NCBI GenBank assembly: GCA_002427745.1
Contig: DIYF01000147.1
Span: 1 to 64,000, forward strand
Length of the DNA: 64,000 nt
Reading direction: 5' to 3'
Source of the DNA: Roseivirga sp. UBA6061
GTDB taxonomy: Bacteria > Bacteroidota > Bacteroidia > Cytophagales > Cyclobacteriaceae
Both the position numbers and the translations under genes were made by a program. The notes beneath the pieces were generated by a model. It was given only the letters and a program-made list of their open reading frames with translations, ran no database searches and was not told the DNA's origin. Shown one piece after another: positions 1 to 8,288 of this stretch. Each line of letters begins with the position of its first letter. Position 1 is the first letter of the stretch.

Positions 1-146
1 TTGTGGGGCTGGAGGTAGTAGATAAAATCGCGGAGGTAGAAACAGGCAGAGGCGACAGGCCTTCAGAGCCTGTCTGGATGCATATTACAGCAGAAAGGCT
101 CAAGAAGAAAAAGATCACCAAACTATACGGATATAGCTATGAGTAA
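1..146 (+). CDS. Peptidyl-prolyl cis-trans isomerase, cyclophilin type (C-terminal fragment)
   Basis: Open frame entering from the left edge (first full codon at base 3), 47 codons then TAA. The start VGLEVVDKIAEVET matches the closing part of the cyclophilin fold, as in the next gene (VVEGLEVIDKVAAQATDD). The last 8 bases overlap the next start codon (ATGAGTAA), so the two are co-transcribed. It would catalyse proline isomerisation, probably in the periplasm. The N-terminus and any signal peptide lie outside the window. Confidence 0.75.
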   Translation, partial: VGLEVVDKIAEVETGRGDRPSEPVWMHITAERLKKKKITKLYGYSYE

Positions 147-1026
147 TTTCAGGCATGCGTTTCAACAAGGGTTTGTGCTTCTGTTACTGGCCTTGCTGAC
201 ACTCGGTTGTGCAGAAAAAAAGGAGGTGATCATTTTCGAAACCCCTTATGGTGAGATGACGGCCATTCTGTATGACGAGACGGAGCTACACAAGGAGAAC
301 TTCCTCAGGCTTGCCAAATCCGGAAAATACAATGACGTGCTTTTTCACCGGGTGATAGAGAACTTTATGATTCAGACCGGAGATTTGTCTACCGGTGCTT
401 CTGAGAAAGATGCTGATTATCGTTTAGATGCCGAGTTCATGTCAGCCAGATACTTTCACGAAAAAGGCGCCCTGGCTGCGGCACGCAGAGGGGATGAGAC
501 CAACCCCGAAAAGAAATCAAGTGGGTCTCAGTTTTACATTGTACAGGGCGAGAAGTATAATGACGAAGGCCTCAAGCTTCGGGCAAAAAGAAGACAATTT
601 CTGAAGTTGTACCCGCTTTTTCAAAGGGCCATTAAAACCGACAGAGCAGTGGAGCTCACGGAAAAATGGGCCTATCATACCAACAAATACCAGGAAGATA
701 CAACTTATGATTTTGCCAGTGCTCAGGAAGGGCTTATCTTAAATTCTCAATCCGCCCTGGAAAAACTGTTTGGTCCGCTGGATGATCCCGGCTACAGCGA
801 TTTACAAAAAGAGGTATACGCTACCATTGGTGGAGCACCGCACCTGGACGGAGAGTATACCGTTTTTGGCAAAGTAGTGGAAGGACTGGAGGTAATTGAC
901 AAAGTGGCTGCTCAGGCTACTGACGACAGGGACAGACCCCTGGAAGAAATCAGACTGAGAGTCAGGGTGGAGTCAATACCTGCCTCGGAATACGAAGATA
1001 AGTACGGGAAGTATATCAGAAAATAA
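139..1026 (+). CDS. Cyclophilin-type peptidyl-prolyl isomerase lipoprotein
   Basis: 295 aa. A hydrophobic signal ends in the lipobox LTLGC (Cys24), so a lipoprotein is predicted. The cyclophilin core is visible: LHKENFLRLAKSGKYNDVLFHRV near residues 50-72, then GSQFYIVQG and the closing FGKVVEGLEVIDKVA. About 85 residues of Lys/Glu-rich helical sequence interrupt the domain between the QFYIVQG strand and the closing segment, longer than in minimal cyclophilins. It starts inside the stop of an upstream cyclophilin gene and is followed 1 nt later by the RmlD-like reductase. Likely role is folding of envelope proteins. Confidence 0.85.
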   Translation: MSNFRHAFQQGFVLLLLALLTLGCAEKKEVIIFETPYGEMTAILYDETELHKENFLRLAKSGKYNDVLFHRVIENFMIQTGDLSTGASEKDADYRLDAEFMSARYFHEKGALAAARRGDETNPEKKSSGSQFYIVQGEKYNDEGLKLRAKRRQFLKLYPLFQRAIKTDRAVELTEKWAYHTNKYQEDTTYDFASAQEGLILNSQSALEKLFGPLDDPGYSDLQKEVYATIGGAPHLDGEYTVFGKVVEGLEVIDKVAAQATDDRDRPLEEIRLRVRVESIPASEYEDKYGKYIRK

Positions 1027-1027
1027 C

Positions 1028-1939
1028 ATGAAAATACTGATCACTGGCGCTAATGGCCTGCTCGGACAAAAACTGGTAAAGTTAATTCTGGATAAGAATC
1101 AGGATGAACTGGTGGCGACTGCCCGTGGAGCTAATCGTTTGCCCTATGATGCCAGTCTGTACACCTATATCAGCCTGGATATTACTGACCAATCCAGCGT
1201 AGCTGAGGTGATTGAACAGGCCCGCCCGGATGTTGTGATTCACACAGCTGCCATGACCAATGTAGATCAGTGTGAGACGGAAAGAGAAGCCTGTCAGGAA
1301 TTGAATGTAAATGCTACCCAGTACCTCATCAGTGCCTGTGAAGCAAACGGGGCTTTCTTTTTACATCTCTCTACTGATTTCATCTTTGATGGAGAGGATG
1401 GCCCTTATGACGAAGAAGCTGCTGCCAACCCGATCAGCTATTACGGTGAGAGCAAGCTGAAATCAGAAGAACTGGTGAAGGCAGGTAAGGCAGAGTGGGC
1501 CATAGTGCGCACCGTTCTGGTGTATGGCATTGCTCACGATATGAGCCGCTCTAACATCATCCTGTGGGTAAAGGGCTCACTGGAGCAGGGCAAGCATATT
1601 AAAGTGGTGGACGATCAGCTGAGAAGTCCCACACTGGCCGAAGACCTCGCCATGGGCTGTTACCTGATTGCCCGCCAAAAGGCCCAGGGAGTTTTCAATA
1701 TTTGTGGCAAAGATTTGCTGACCCCATATGACATGGCTATCAAAACCGCTGACTTTTTTAAGCTCAGTACCGATACCATGGAAAGAGCAGATGCATCTAC
1801 CTTTCAACAAACTGCCAAAAGACCACCGCGAACCGGTTTACTCATCGAAAAAGCAACGACCCAACTGGGATATCAGCCCCATAGTTTTGATGAGGGAATT
1901 GCCATAGTTGCCGATCAAATCACAGGGGCTAACCCTTAA
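1028..1939 (+). CDS. RmlD-like NAD(P)-dependent sugar reductase (SDR family)
   Basis: 303 aa. The N-terminal Rossmann motif is GANGLLGQK (residues 7-15), followed by HTAAMTNVDQCE and the active-site YYGESK (Tyr-x3-Lys), the pattern of extended SDRs of the RmlD / dTDP-4-dehydrorhamnose reductase family. Length fits the family. No rmlA, rmlB or rmlC gene is nearby, so the sugar-nucleotide substrate cannot be assigned from context. It starts 1 nt after the cyclophilin stop, so the two are probably on one transcript. Confidence 0.75.
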   Translation: MKILITGANGLLGQKLVKLILDKNQDELVATARGANRLPYDASLYTYISLDITDQSSVAEVIEQARPDVVIHTAAMTNVDQCETEREACQELNVNATQYLISACEANGAFFLHLSTDFIFDGEDGPYDEEAAANPISYYGESKLKSEELVKAGKAEWAIVRTVLVYGIAHDMSRSNIILWVKGSLEQGKHIKVVDDQLRSPTLAEDLAMGCYLIARQKAQGVFNICGKDLLTPYDMAIKTADFFKLSTDTMERADASTFQQTAKRPPRTGLLIEKATTQLGYQPHSFDEGIAIVADQITGANP

Positions 1940-2029
1940 GTGATAACGATTGCAAAAGCCGTTAGAATTTGAATATATTTAACGTGCGCAATTTTTTATC
2001 AGGCGCATATTAACCTTAAAATCAAAAAT

Positions 2030-3427
2030 ATGGCTGTTAATGTTAGCTCCGACAATCGGGGGCAGTGGGGATCCAAATTCGGATTCATCATGGCTGCTGC
2101 CGGTTCTGCTGTCGGGTTGGGAAACATATGGCGTTTTCCCTACATCACCGGTGAAAACGGTGGTGGTGCTTTTGTACTGGTTTACCTGCTTTGTGTGATT
2201 CTTATCGGTGTTCCCCTGCTCTTTACAGAAATGGGACTGGGTCGTATGACCAAGAAGAGCACCATTGGTGCCTTTAAAGATACCGGTGCCAACTCTGTGT
2301 ATATGGGAGCCGGTGCTATCCTGGCGCTTGGAGTGAGTTTTTTCGTACTGTCTTACTATGGAAACATAGCCGGCTGGACCATCGGCTATATCTTCAAAAT
2401 GCTCTCCGGGTCTGAAGGAACATTTACTGAATTTGCAGCAAACCCTACTTACACCATACCCCTTATGGGTGTATTTGTAGTCGCTACGGTACTGATTGTA
2501 CTGGGAGGCGTCTCCGGTGGAATCGAGAAGGCTGCTAAATTTTTAATGCCATTGCTCTTTGTGCTTATCGCGGTGGTAGCCGTTCGAGGGCTCACACTCG
2601 AAGGAGCTATGAAGGGAGTAGATTTCTACATGAACCCTGACTTTAGTAAAATCAACGCTAATACATTTCTGGTAGCTCTGGGACAGGCCTTTTTCTCTAT
2701 GAGTATAGGTTGGGGTATCATGATTACCTATGGCTCCTATCTGCCAAAGAATTCAAATATTGTAAGCTCAGGTGTCTGGGTGGGCTTTATGGATGCAGCT
2801 GTTGCCTTACTGGCCGGATTTATGATTTTCCCTGCTGTTTTTGCCTTTGGAAAAGATCCTGCCTCAGGGCCTGCACTGGTTTTCGAGGTATTACCTGATG
2901 TATTTAACGCCATGCCGGGTGGAGCTATCATCGGAGGGTTCTTCTTCCTGCTCTTGCTCGTAGCCGCGCTTACCTCCTCTGTTTCTATGCTGGAAGTGCC
3001 TGCCTCTTATTTCATGGATGAGAAGAAATGGAGTAGAAAGAAAGCAGCCTGGACGGTCGGCATTCTGCTATTCGTTGTTGGGGTTCCATCCGCGTTGTCT
3101 AAAGGAGGTAATGCCTTTTTCTCAGAAATGAGTGTGCAGCTGCCCTGGATGGATGCTCCCGCAGTAGGTTTTCAGGATATCCTCGACTATTTCTTCGGAA
3201 CCTTCTTTATCGTAGTGGTAGCGCTGGTGACCTGTATTTATGTGGCCTGGAAAATCGGTGCTGAAAAGATCGTAGGCGAATTGGAGCAGGGTTCTGAAAA
3301 CTTCACAGCCGGTACCCTGAAAGCCAAAGGCTTTGTTTTCTTTATCAAGTTTGTATGTCCGCTGGTAATTCTGGCGGTACTGCTCAATATGATGGGCGTC
3401 TTCGGCATCTTTGCCGGGGGAGGCTGA
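2030..3427 (+). CDS. Sodium-dependent transporter, SNF/NSS family
   Basis: 465 aa, strongly hydrophobic with about 11-12 membrane segments. The signature AGSAVGLGNIWRFPYITGENGGG lies in the first membrane segment (around residues 25-47), the Na+/substrate site of LeuT-like NSS transporters. The family imports amino acids or related amines with Na+ and Cl-. The substrate is not evident here. It is preceded by a 90-bp gap and followed by a strong hairpin terminator, so it is probably monocistronic. Confidence 0.9.
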   Translation: MAVNVSSDNRGQWGSKFGFIMAAAGSAVGLGNIWRFPYITGENGGGAFVLVYLLCVILIGVPLLFTEMGLGRMTKKSTIGAFKDTGANSVYMGAGAILALGVSFFVLSYYGNIAGWTIGYIFKMLSGSEGTFTEFAANPTYTIPLMGVFVVATVLIVLGGVSGGIEKAAKFLMPLLFVLIAVVAVRGLTLEGAMKGVDFYMNPDFSKINANTFLVALGQAFFSMSIGWGIMITYGSYLPKNSNIVSSGVWVGFMDAAVALLAGFMIFPAVFAFGKDPASGPALVFEVLPDVFNAMPGGAIIGGFFFLLLLVAALTSSVSMLEVPASYFMDEKKWSRKKAAWTVGILLFVVGVPSALSKGGNAFFSEMSVQLPWMDAPAVGFQDILDYFFGTFFIVVVALVTCIYVAWKIGAEKIVGELEQGSENFTAGTLKAKGFVFFIKFVCPLVILAVLLNMMGVFGIFAGGG

Positions 3428-3449
3428 TCTCCAGACTAGACGATCAAGG

Positions 3450-3496
3450 GATGCCATCTGTCTTCGCTATTGCCAAGAGGGATGGCATCTTTCTTT
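3450..3496 (+). terminator. Rho-independent terminator after the NSS transporter
   Basis: Perfect 9-bp inverted repeat GATGCCATC / GATGGCATC with a 22-nt loop, followed by TTTCTTTAATTT. Confidence 0.8.
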
Positions 3497-3589
3497 AATT
3501 TCGATCAATAATTTCTTCTTTTGCAGGTATCAGCGATTTGTATCAAAGCAAGGTGATACTGGCATTTTAACCCGAAACTGATTTCAAAG

Positions 3590-3928
3590 ATGGCAAAAGA
3601 CCATTCCAATTTCTTCAATGATGTCTATGAGGTGGTAAAACTTATTCCTCCGGGCAGGGTCACCAATTATGGAGCCATCGGAGCCTATTTAGGGGCGAAG
3701 AGCAGTGCCCGTATGGTAGGCTGGGCCATGAATGCGGCCCATGGTCAGGATGATGTACCTGCCCATCGGGTCGTCAATCGGATAGGCGTTTTGACCGGTC
3801 GCCATTTCTTTAGTACGCCTACCATTATGCAGGAACGCCTTGAGGCAGAGGGCGTAACTATAAAGGACGATCAGGTTCAGAATTTCAAAGAGGTTTTTTG
3901 GGACCCTATGAAAGAATTATCCCTATAG
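3590..3928 (+). CDS. Alkyltransferase-like protein (ATL), Ada/MGMT DNA-binding domain
   Basis: 112 aa. Contains the winged-helix part of the MGMT family (PPGRVTNYGAIGAYLG, then SARMVGWAM with the Arg finger at residue 41). The active-site motif PCHR of O6-alkylguanine transferases is PAHR here (57-60): Cys is replaced by Ala58. That is the hallmark of ATL proteins, which bind O6-alkylguanine and flag it for nucleotide excision repair without dealkylating it. E. coli YbaZ (Trp at this site) is an established example. Stands alone between NSS and TerC genes. Confidence 0.85.
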   Translation: MAKDHSNFFNDVYEVVKLIPPGRVTNYGAIGAYLGAKSSARMVGWAMNAAHGQDDVPAHRVVNRIGVLTGRHFFSTPTIMQERLEAEGVTIKDDQVQNFKEVFWDPMKELSL

Positions 3929-3997
3929 TTATTACCTTCAGGCACAACTGTAAGAGATTGCGTCTCAGGGCGTGAACGATCGTTTATTACTAATTCT

Positions 3998-4741
3998 ATG
4001 GATATTTTCTTAACCTCCGAGGCTTGGATAGCCTTACTTACCCTCACCTTTCTGGAGATAGTGCTGGGTGTTGACAACATCATTTTTATCTCCATCATTT
4101 CGGGCAGACTTCCGAAGAATCAGCAAAAAAAGGCCAGAAACCTCGGGTTATTGCTGGCCCTGATTATGCGTATCGGTTTATTATTGGGGATCACCTGGAT
4201 CATTGATTCAACAGAGCCGATACTCACAGTTTTAGATCATCCCTTCAGTGCAAAAGACATTATACTTCTGATAGGAGGTCTGTTCCTTATTGGTAAAAGT
4301 ACTACTGAAATTCACCATACACTGGAAGGTGATGAGCACGAAGAAAAAGAGCAAAAGAAGGCAAGCTTCAGCGGTATCATTCTGCAGATTGTAGCCCTCG
4401 ACCTCGTATTCTCCTTTGATTCTATTCTTACAGCCGTAGGCCTTACCCCGGAGGTGACCATTATGATAATAGCCGTGATCATAGCTATGTTCACCATGAT
4501 GGCCTTTGCAGGTAGGATCAGTGCCTTTATCAATAAGCACCCTTCGCTGCAGATGCTGGCTATGTCTTTCCTGATTCTGATTGGTTTTATGTTAGGCCTG
4601 GAAGCCTTCCACATTGAGATACCTAAAGGCTATATCTATTTTGCAGTGTTCTTCTCACTATCGGTAGAGGGCCTGAATATGCGAAGAAGAAAGAACGCTA
4701 TGGCGGTGAAACTAAGAAAGCGTATAGTAGGGAATAAGTAA
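3998..4741 (+). CDS. TerC family integral membrane protein
   Basis: 247 aa with about seven membrane segments. Family signatures are LTFLEIVLGVDNIIFISI near residues 18-35 and VALDLVFSFDSILTAVG near 133-149, each carrying the conserved acidic residues (VDN, FDS) typical of TerC. TerC proteins are linked to metal/tellurite resistance and to Mn2+ loading of exported proteins. A charged cytoplasmic loop (EGDEHEEKEQKK) splits the halves. No terD/terZ genes are nearby, so a tellurite-resistance operon is not supported. Confidence 0.88.
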   Translation: MDIFLTSEAWIALLTLTFLEIVLGVDNIIFISIISGRLPKNQQKKARNLGLLLALIMRIGLLLGITWIIDSTEPILTVLDHPFSAKDIILLIGGLFLIGKSTTEIHHTLEGDEHEEKEQKKASFSGIILQIVALDLVFSFDSILTAVGLTPEVTIMIIAVIIAMFTMMAFAGRISAFINKHPSLQMLAMSFLILIGFMLGLEAFHIEIPKGYIYFAVFFSLSVEGLNMRRRKNAMAVKLRKRIVGNK

Positions 4742-4758
4742 TTCCTACTTTGAAGAAT

Positions 4759-4796
4759 TAAAAAAGCCCGGACTATGTCAGGGCTTTTTCTTTTTC
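4759..4796. terminator. Terminator between converging genes
   Basis: Inverted repeat AAAAGCCC / GGGCTTTT with an 11-nt loop, A-rich on the left and T-rich on the right. It can therefore serve both terC (plus) and the membrane protein gene ending at 4818 (minus). Confidence 0.8.
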
Positions 4797-4817
4797 AGCT
4801 TTTTGGTTCCGTAACGT

Positions 4818-5846
4818 TTAGGTCTCAGGCGTAGATTTTATCCTTTCATTCAGCTTTGCCTCAAAATCATGTCGGTTATCCATGCCCAGTGCCAGCATGG
4901 TAAACGTCTTCTTAAACCCATAGAGTCCCTTGGCTGTTACTTCTGATTTAAGGTTGATCACCGTATTGGCTTCACCTGCCACGATAAAGTTGGCGAATTC
5001 CTCTTTCTCTTTGTCTGGTATTCTGAGCTCAACCGACTCAATTTCTTCGAAAGGAATAAACACTCTCCAGCGCAACCCGATTCTTACCTTGATTCCCTCT
5101 TCTGTGAAATAGATGGGCCGCTTGCGAATGGCGTTAAAATCTCCCAATACAAAGAAAAGAGAGTAAATACTGAGCGCTGTCAGAATCCAGGCTGCTACAT
5201 TACTCCACTGCATGAGAAGAAGGTGAAACACAGCGGTTTCTGCGACAAGGGCAAAGAGTACCACACCCAGAAAGGCAAAGTAGCCACTCTCTTTATGGTA
5301 TGTATAGCGATCTCCCCTGGGGGCTTCTATCTGAGGGTTCCAGCCAATCACGGCATAGTGGAAAACGGAAATTTCCGTAGCAAATGCATTGGCAAAAGCT
5401 CCCTGACCATAGGCTTTGGTGGTAGCTTCCGTTACGGTTTCAAGAAATCCCTGTCTCTTTTTCTGCTCCCTTTTCTCATGGTCATAGGCCCTGAAGGTCT
5501 TGTACAGGTTGAAGAGAATAAAACTAATGACAGAAAGTTCTACCACCGGGATCAGGTATTTGACGTAATCCAGTGTCTGATGGTAATCACTCGGAATCAG
5601 CTGACTGGCCAGTACCATGCTGAGCACAAACACCGGAACCACTGTGATGTTGGGTATGCGCGATTTACGAATGCACAAGAAGTAGATCACAGGAATAAGC
5701 AGCGTCAGGTCAATGGTCGAAGCCATCGACATCAGGTCGGGCCTTTCTGCAAAGGCTGCCGAGTTGATGACAAACCAGGTGGCAGTAATTACTGCAAGGG
5801 CCAGAAGAACAAAGGGGAGGAGCGAGCGGGTGAGTACTTTAGTCAT
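4818..5846 (-). CDS. Membrane protein of unknown function with C-terminal PH-like segment
   Basis: 342 aa. About four membrane segments lie in the first 115 residues and two more near 190-240, joined by a charged cytoplasmic linker (EKREQKKRQG). The C-terminal third (YFTEEGIKVRIGLRWRVFIPFEEIESVEL onward) has the strand pattern of bacterial PH-like membrane-associated domains. The family is not recognised with certainty. The next gene on this strand, the symporter at 5974-7419, is separated by about 130 bp. Confidence 0.6.
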   Translation of the reverse strand: MTKVLTRSLLPFVLLALAVITATWFVINSAAFAERPDLMSMASTIDLTLLIPVIYFLCIRKSRIPNITVVPVFVLSMVLASQLIPSDYHQTLDYVKYLIPVVELSVISFILFNLYKTFRAYDHEKREQKKRQGFLETVTEATTKAYGQGAFANAFATEISVFHYAVIGWNPQIEAPRGDRYTYHKESGYFAFLGVVLFALVAETAVFHLLLMQWSNVAAWILTALSIYSLFFVLGDFNAIRKRPIYFTEEGIKVRIGLRWRVFIPFEEIESVELRIPDKEKEEFANFIVAGEANTVINLKSEVTAKGLYGFKKTFTMLALGMDNRHDFEAKLNERIKSTPET

Positions 5847-5973
5847 AAGCTTGCTGTTAAGGTTTACCGAAATTACTCAATTTCAGGTAGCCACATGAGT
5901 ATCCTGAATGGGCGGTGCCTCCATTGCCCCGAAGGTCTATTTTGCAGATCAAATTTCCTGAATTGATGATGGA

Positions 5974-7419
5974 TTAAGCAGTTAGTGCTGTCTCTTTTTT
6001 ACCATCGGAAATAAGTAGTAAGCCCAGGAAGGTCAGCGCACCATTCAATGCCAGAATGAAGAAGCCAAACCAGCTGCCGGTATTCATATCTATAATAAAT
6101 GAAAGTACCGGAGCCGCAATACACACGGCAAGTACAAGCTCGTCCTTTATTTTGTATTTAGTAAGCATACCAAAAGCAAATAGTCCCAGTATAGGACCAT
6201 AGGTATAGCCTGCTGCTCTGAAAATCAGTATGATGACACTATCATCACTGATGGCCTTAAAGATGAGTATAATGATAAAAAGCAGCACTGAAAAACCAAC
6301 GTGTACCTTAAGCCTGGTTCGCCTGCGATCGGCTTCCTCTCGTTTGTCGAAGTTTAAAAAATCAACACAAAAGGCCGTGGTAAGTGCTGTAAGAGCAGAG
6401 TCTGCACTGGAGTAGGCGGCTGCAATGATACCAAGCAGGAATACAACTCCGGCAAAAATACTCAGGTGATTCAGGGCAATCATAGGATAGAGATCATCAG
6501 CTTTGGCCGGTATCTCAATACCGTTCTGAGCAGCATAGATATAAAGTAGTGCTCCGAGACCCAGGAAGAGGAGATTGACTGGAATAAGCACCAGACTGAA
6601 CCAGAATACATTCTTTTTAGCCTCTCCCAGCGATCGGCAAGTCAGATTTTTCTGCATCATATCCTGATCCAGTCCCGTCATGACAATGGCGATGAGCGCT
6701 CCTGAAATAAACTGCTTCACAAAGAAACGGGAGCTGTCCCATTCCAGATAAAAAATCCTGGAATAATCGGTTGACCGGATTTCGGCAATGGCACCTCCTA
6801 TGCTGAGTCCCATCTCTTGGGTAATCAGGTAGATAGTTACTATTACAGCTGTCAGCATAAAGAAAGTCTGAAGCGTATCCGTCCAGACAATGGTTTTGAT
6901 CCCACCCTGAAAAGTATAAATCCATATCAGGGCGATGGTGACCAATACAGATACCCAAAAGGGCACACCAAAATTATCAAAGAGGGCAAACTGTAAAACA
7001 CCCGCTACTAAAAACAGCCGGAAGGAAGCCTGGATAGTACGCGAAAGCAGGAAGAAGAATGAACCGGTTTTATGCGATCGCTTGCCAAACCTTTCACCCA
7101 GGTAATGATAGATAGATATCAGGTTGAGCTTATAGTATAGAGGCATAAGCACTGTGGCAATTACAAAGTAGCCCAGCATATAGCCCAGCACAATCTGGAA
7201 ATAGGAAAAGGCACCTCCCCCGACTGCTCCGGGTACTGAAATAAAAGTGACTCCCGACAGGGAGGCCCCTATCATACCAAAGGCCACCAGGTACCAGGGA
7301 GACTGTTTGTTACCGGTAAAAAAGGTGTTTGTTGTGGCTCCGCGAGAAGTCAGCTTTGCTATAACCACCAATAGCGCAAAATATCCGGCTATAATACCGA
7401 TCACCAATCCTGGGTCCAT
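5974..7419 (-). CDS. Sodium:solute symporter (SSS family)
   Basis: 481 aa with roughly 13 hydrophobic segments. SSS-family features include the N-terminal GMIGASLSGVTFISVPG region and the central GLDQDMMQKNLTCRSLGEAKK loop. AAYSSADSALTALTT near residues 335-349 is the Na+-site helix with conserved Ser residues. Bacteroidota carry many of these for sugars, sialic acid or carboxylates; the substrate is not identifiable here. It is divergent from the K+ channel gene with an 83-bp shared upstream region. Confidence 0.88.
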   Translation of the reverse strand: MDPGLVIGIIAGYFALLVVIAKLTSRGATTNTFFTGNKQSPWYLVAFGMIGASLSGVTFISVPGAVGGGAFSYFQIVLGYMLGYFVIATVLMPLYYKLNLISIYHYLGERFGKRSHKTGSFFFLLSRTIQASFRLFLVAGVLQFALFDNFGVPFWVSVLVTIALIWIYTFQGGIKTIVWTDTLQTFFMLTAVIVTIYLITQEMGLSIGGAIAEIRSTDYSRIFYLEWDSSRFFVKQFISGALIAIVMTGLDQDMMQKNLTCRSLGEAKKNVFWFSLVLIPVNLLFLGLGALLYIYAAQNGIEIPAKADDLYPMIALNHLSIFAGVVFLLGIIAAAYSSADSALTALTTAFCVDFLNFDKREEADRRRTRLKVHVGFSVLLFIIILIFKAISDDSVIILIFRAAGYTYGPILGLFAFGMLTKYKIKDELVLAVCIAAPVLSFIIDMNTGSWFGFFILALNGALTFLGLLLISDGKKETALTA

Positions 7420-7502
7420 CTGAATAAAGTATTTGCTTAGCTTTCAATATCAATCAAATTTAAACACACTCCAAAGAGGCGATTAATAATTATCTTTCCG
7501 GT

Positions 7503-8288
7503 ATGGGAAACAAAGCCAAGCAAAAGGTACTGAAGACCCTTAACAAGGGGGATGAAAATGATAAACTGAGCAAAGGGTTCGACACCTTCATCATGGCGTT
7601 GATCCTGCTCAATGTGGCTGCCGTCATCCTGGAAACAGTAGAGTCTATCCATCTGCGCTATGGCGACTTTTTCGATTACTTTGAAATTTTCTCTGTGATC
7701 GTTTTCAGTATCGAATACCTGATCAGGGTCTGGGCCTGTACGGCTATAGAAAAGTACAGGCACCCCGTTTGGGGCAGACTGAAATACATGATGTCTATTG
7801 AGGCTATCATAGACCTGTTGGCGATTATTCCTTTTTACCTGCCTATCGTTCTAAGCAATGCCGATGGTCGTATGATCAGAATCCTGAGACTACTCCGGCT
7901 CTTCAGGCTATTCAAACTGGGGCGTTACTCCATGGCTTTCGGTTTGGTGACGGATGTGATCAGAAAACGAAAGGAAGAGCTCGTGGTAACCCTGACCCTG
8001 CTCGTGATCCTGCTGATTTTTGCCTCTACCCTCATGTACTACATTGAAAATAAACCGGGCCGGGAGGGTTTTGAAAGTATCCCCGAAACCATGTGGTGGG
8101 GTGTAGCTACGCTGACTACCGTGGGCTATGGTGATGTATACCCCATTACGCCTTTGGGTAAGCTACTGGGGGCTGTTATTGCTATTCTCGGGGTCGGGCT
8201 CTTCGCTTTACCAGCTGGTATCATAGCGGCTGGTTTTGAATCCGAGCTGTCAGTACGTAAGAAAAAGAAGAAGCAACAGAATGAATAG
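7503..8288 (+). CDS. Voltage-gated potassium channel (Kv type)
   Basis: 261 aa, six membrane helices plus pore. The S4 voltage sensor has regularly spaced arginines (RILRLLRLFRLFKLGRY, about residues 124-141). The selectivity filter TTVGYGD lies near 204-210 and is preceded by a tryptophan pore helix (ETMWWGVATL). The Lys-rich C-terminus is short and cytosolic with no RCK domain. The stop overlaps the next start by 8 nt, so it is co-transcribed with the aminopropyltransferase-like gene. It is the first gene of the plus-strand block of the envelope locus. Confidence 0.92.
   Translation: MGNKAKQKVLKTLNKGDENDKLSKGFDTFIMALILLNVAAVILETVESIHLRYGDFFDYFEIFSVIVFSIEYLIRVWACTAIEKYRHPVWGRLKYMMSIEAIIDLLAIIPFYLPIVLSNADGRMIRILRLLRLFRLFKLGRYSMAFGLVTDVIRKRKEELVVTLTLLVILLIFASTLMYYIENKPGREGFESIPETMWWGVATLTTVGYGDVYPITPLGKLLGAVIAILGVGLFALPAGIIAAGFESELSVRKKKKKQQNE

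Noticed and set aside
3998..4741. Tellurite-resistance (ter) operon
   Set aside because: TerC-family gene stands alone without terB, terD, terE or terZ.
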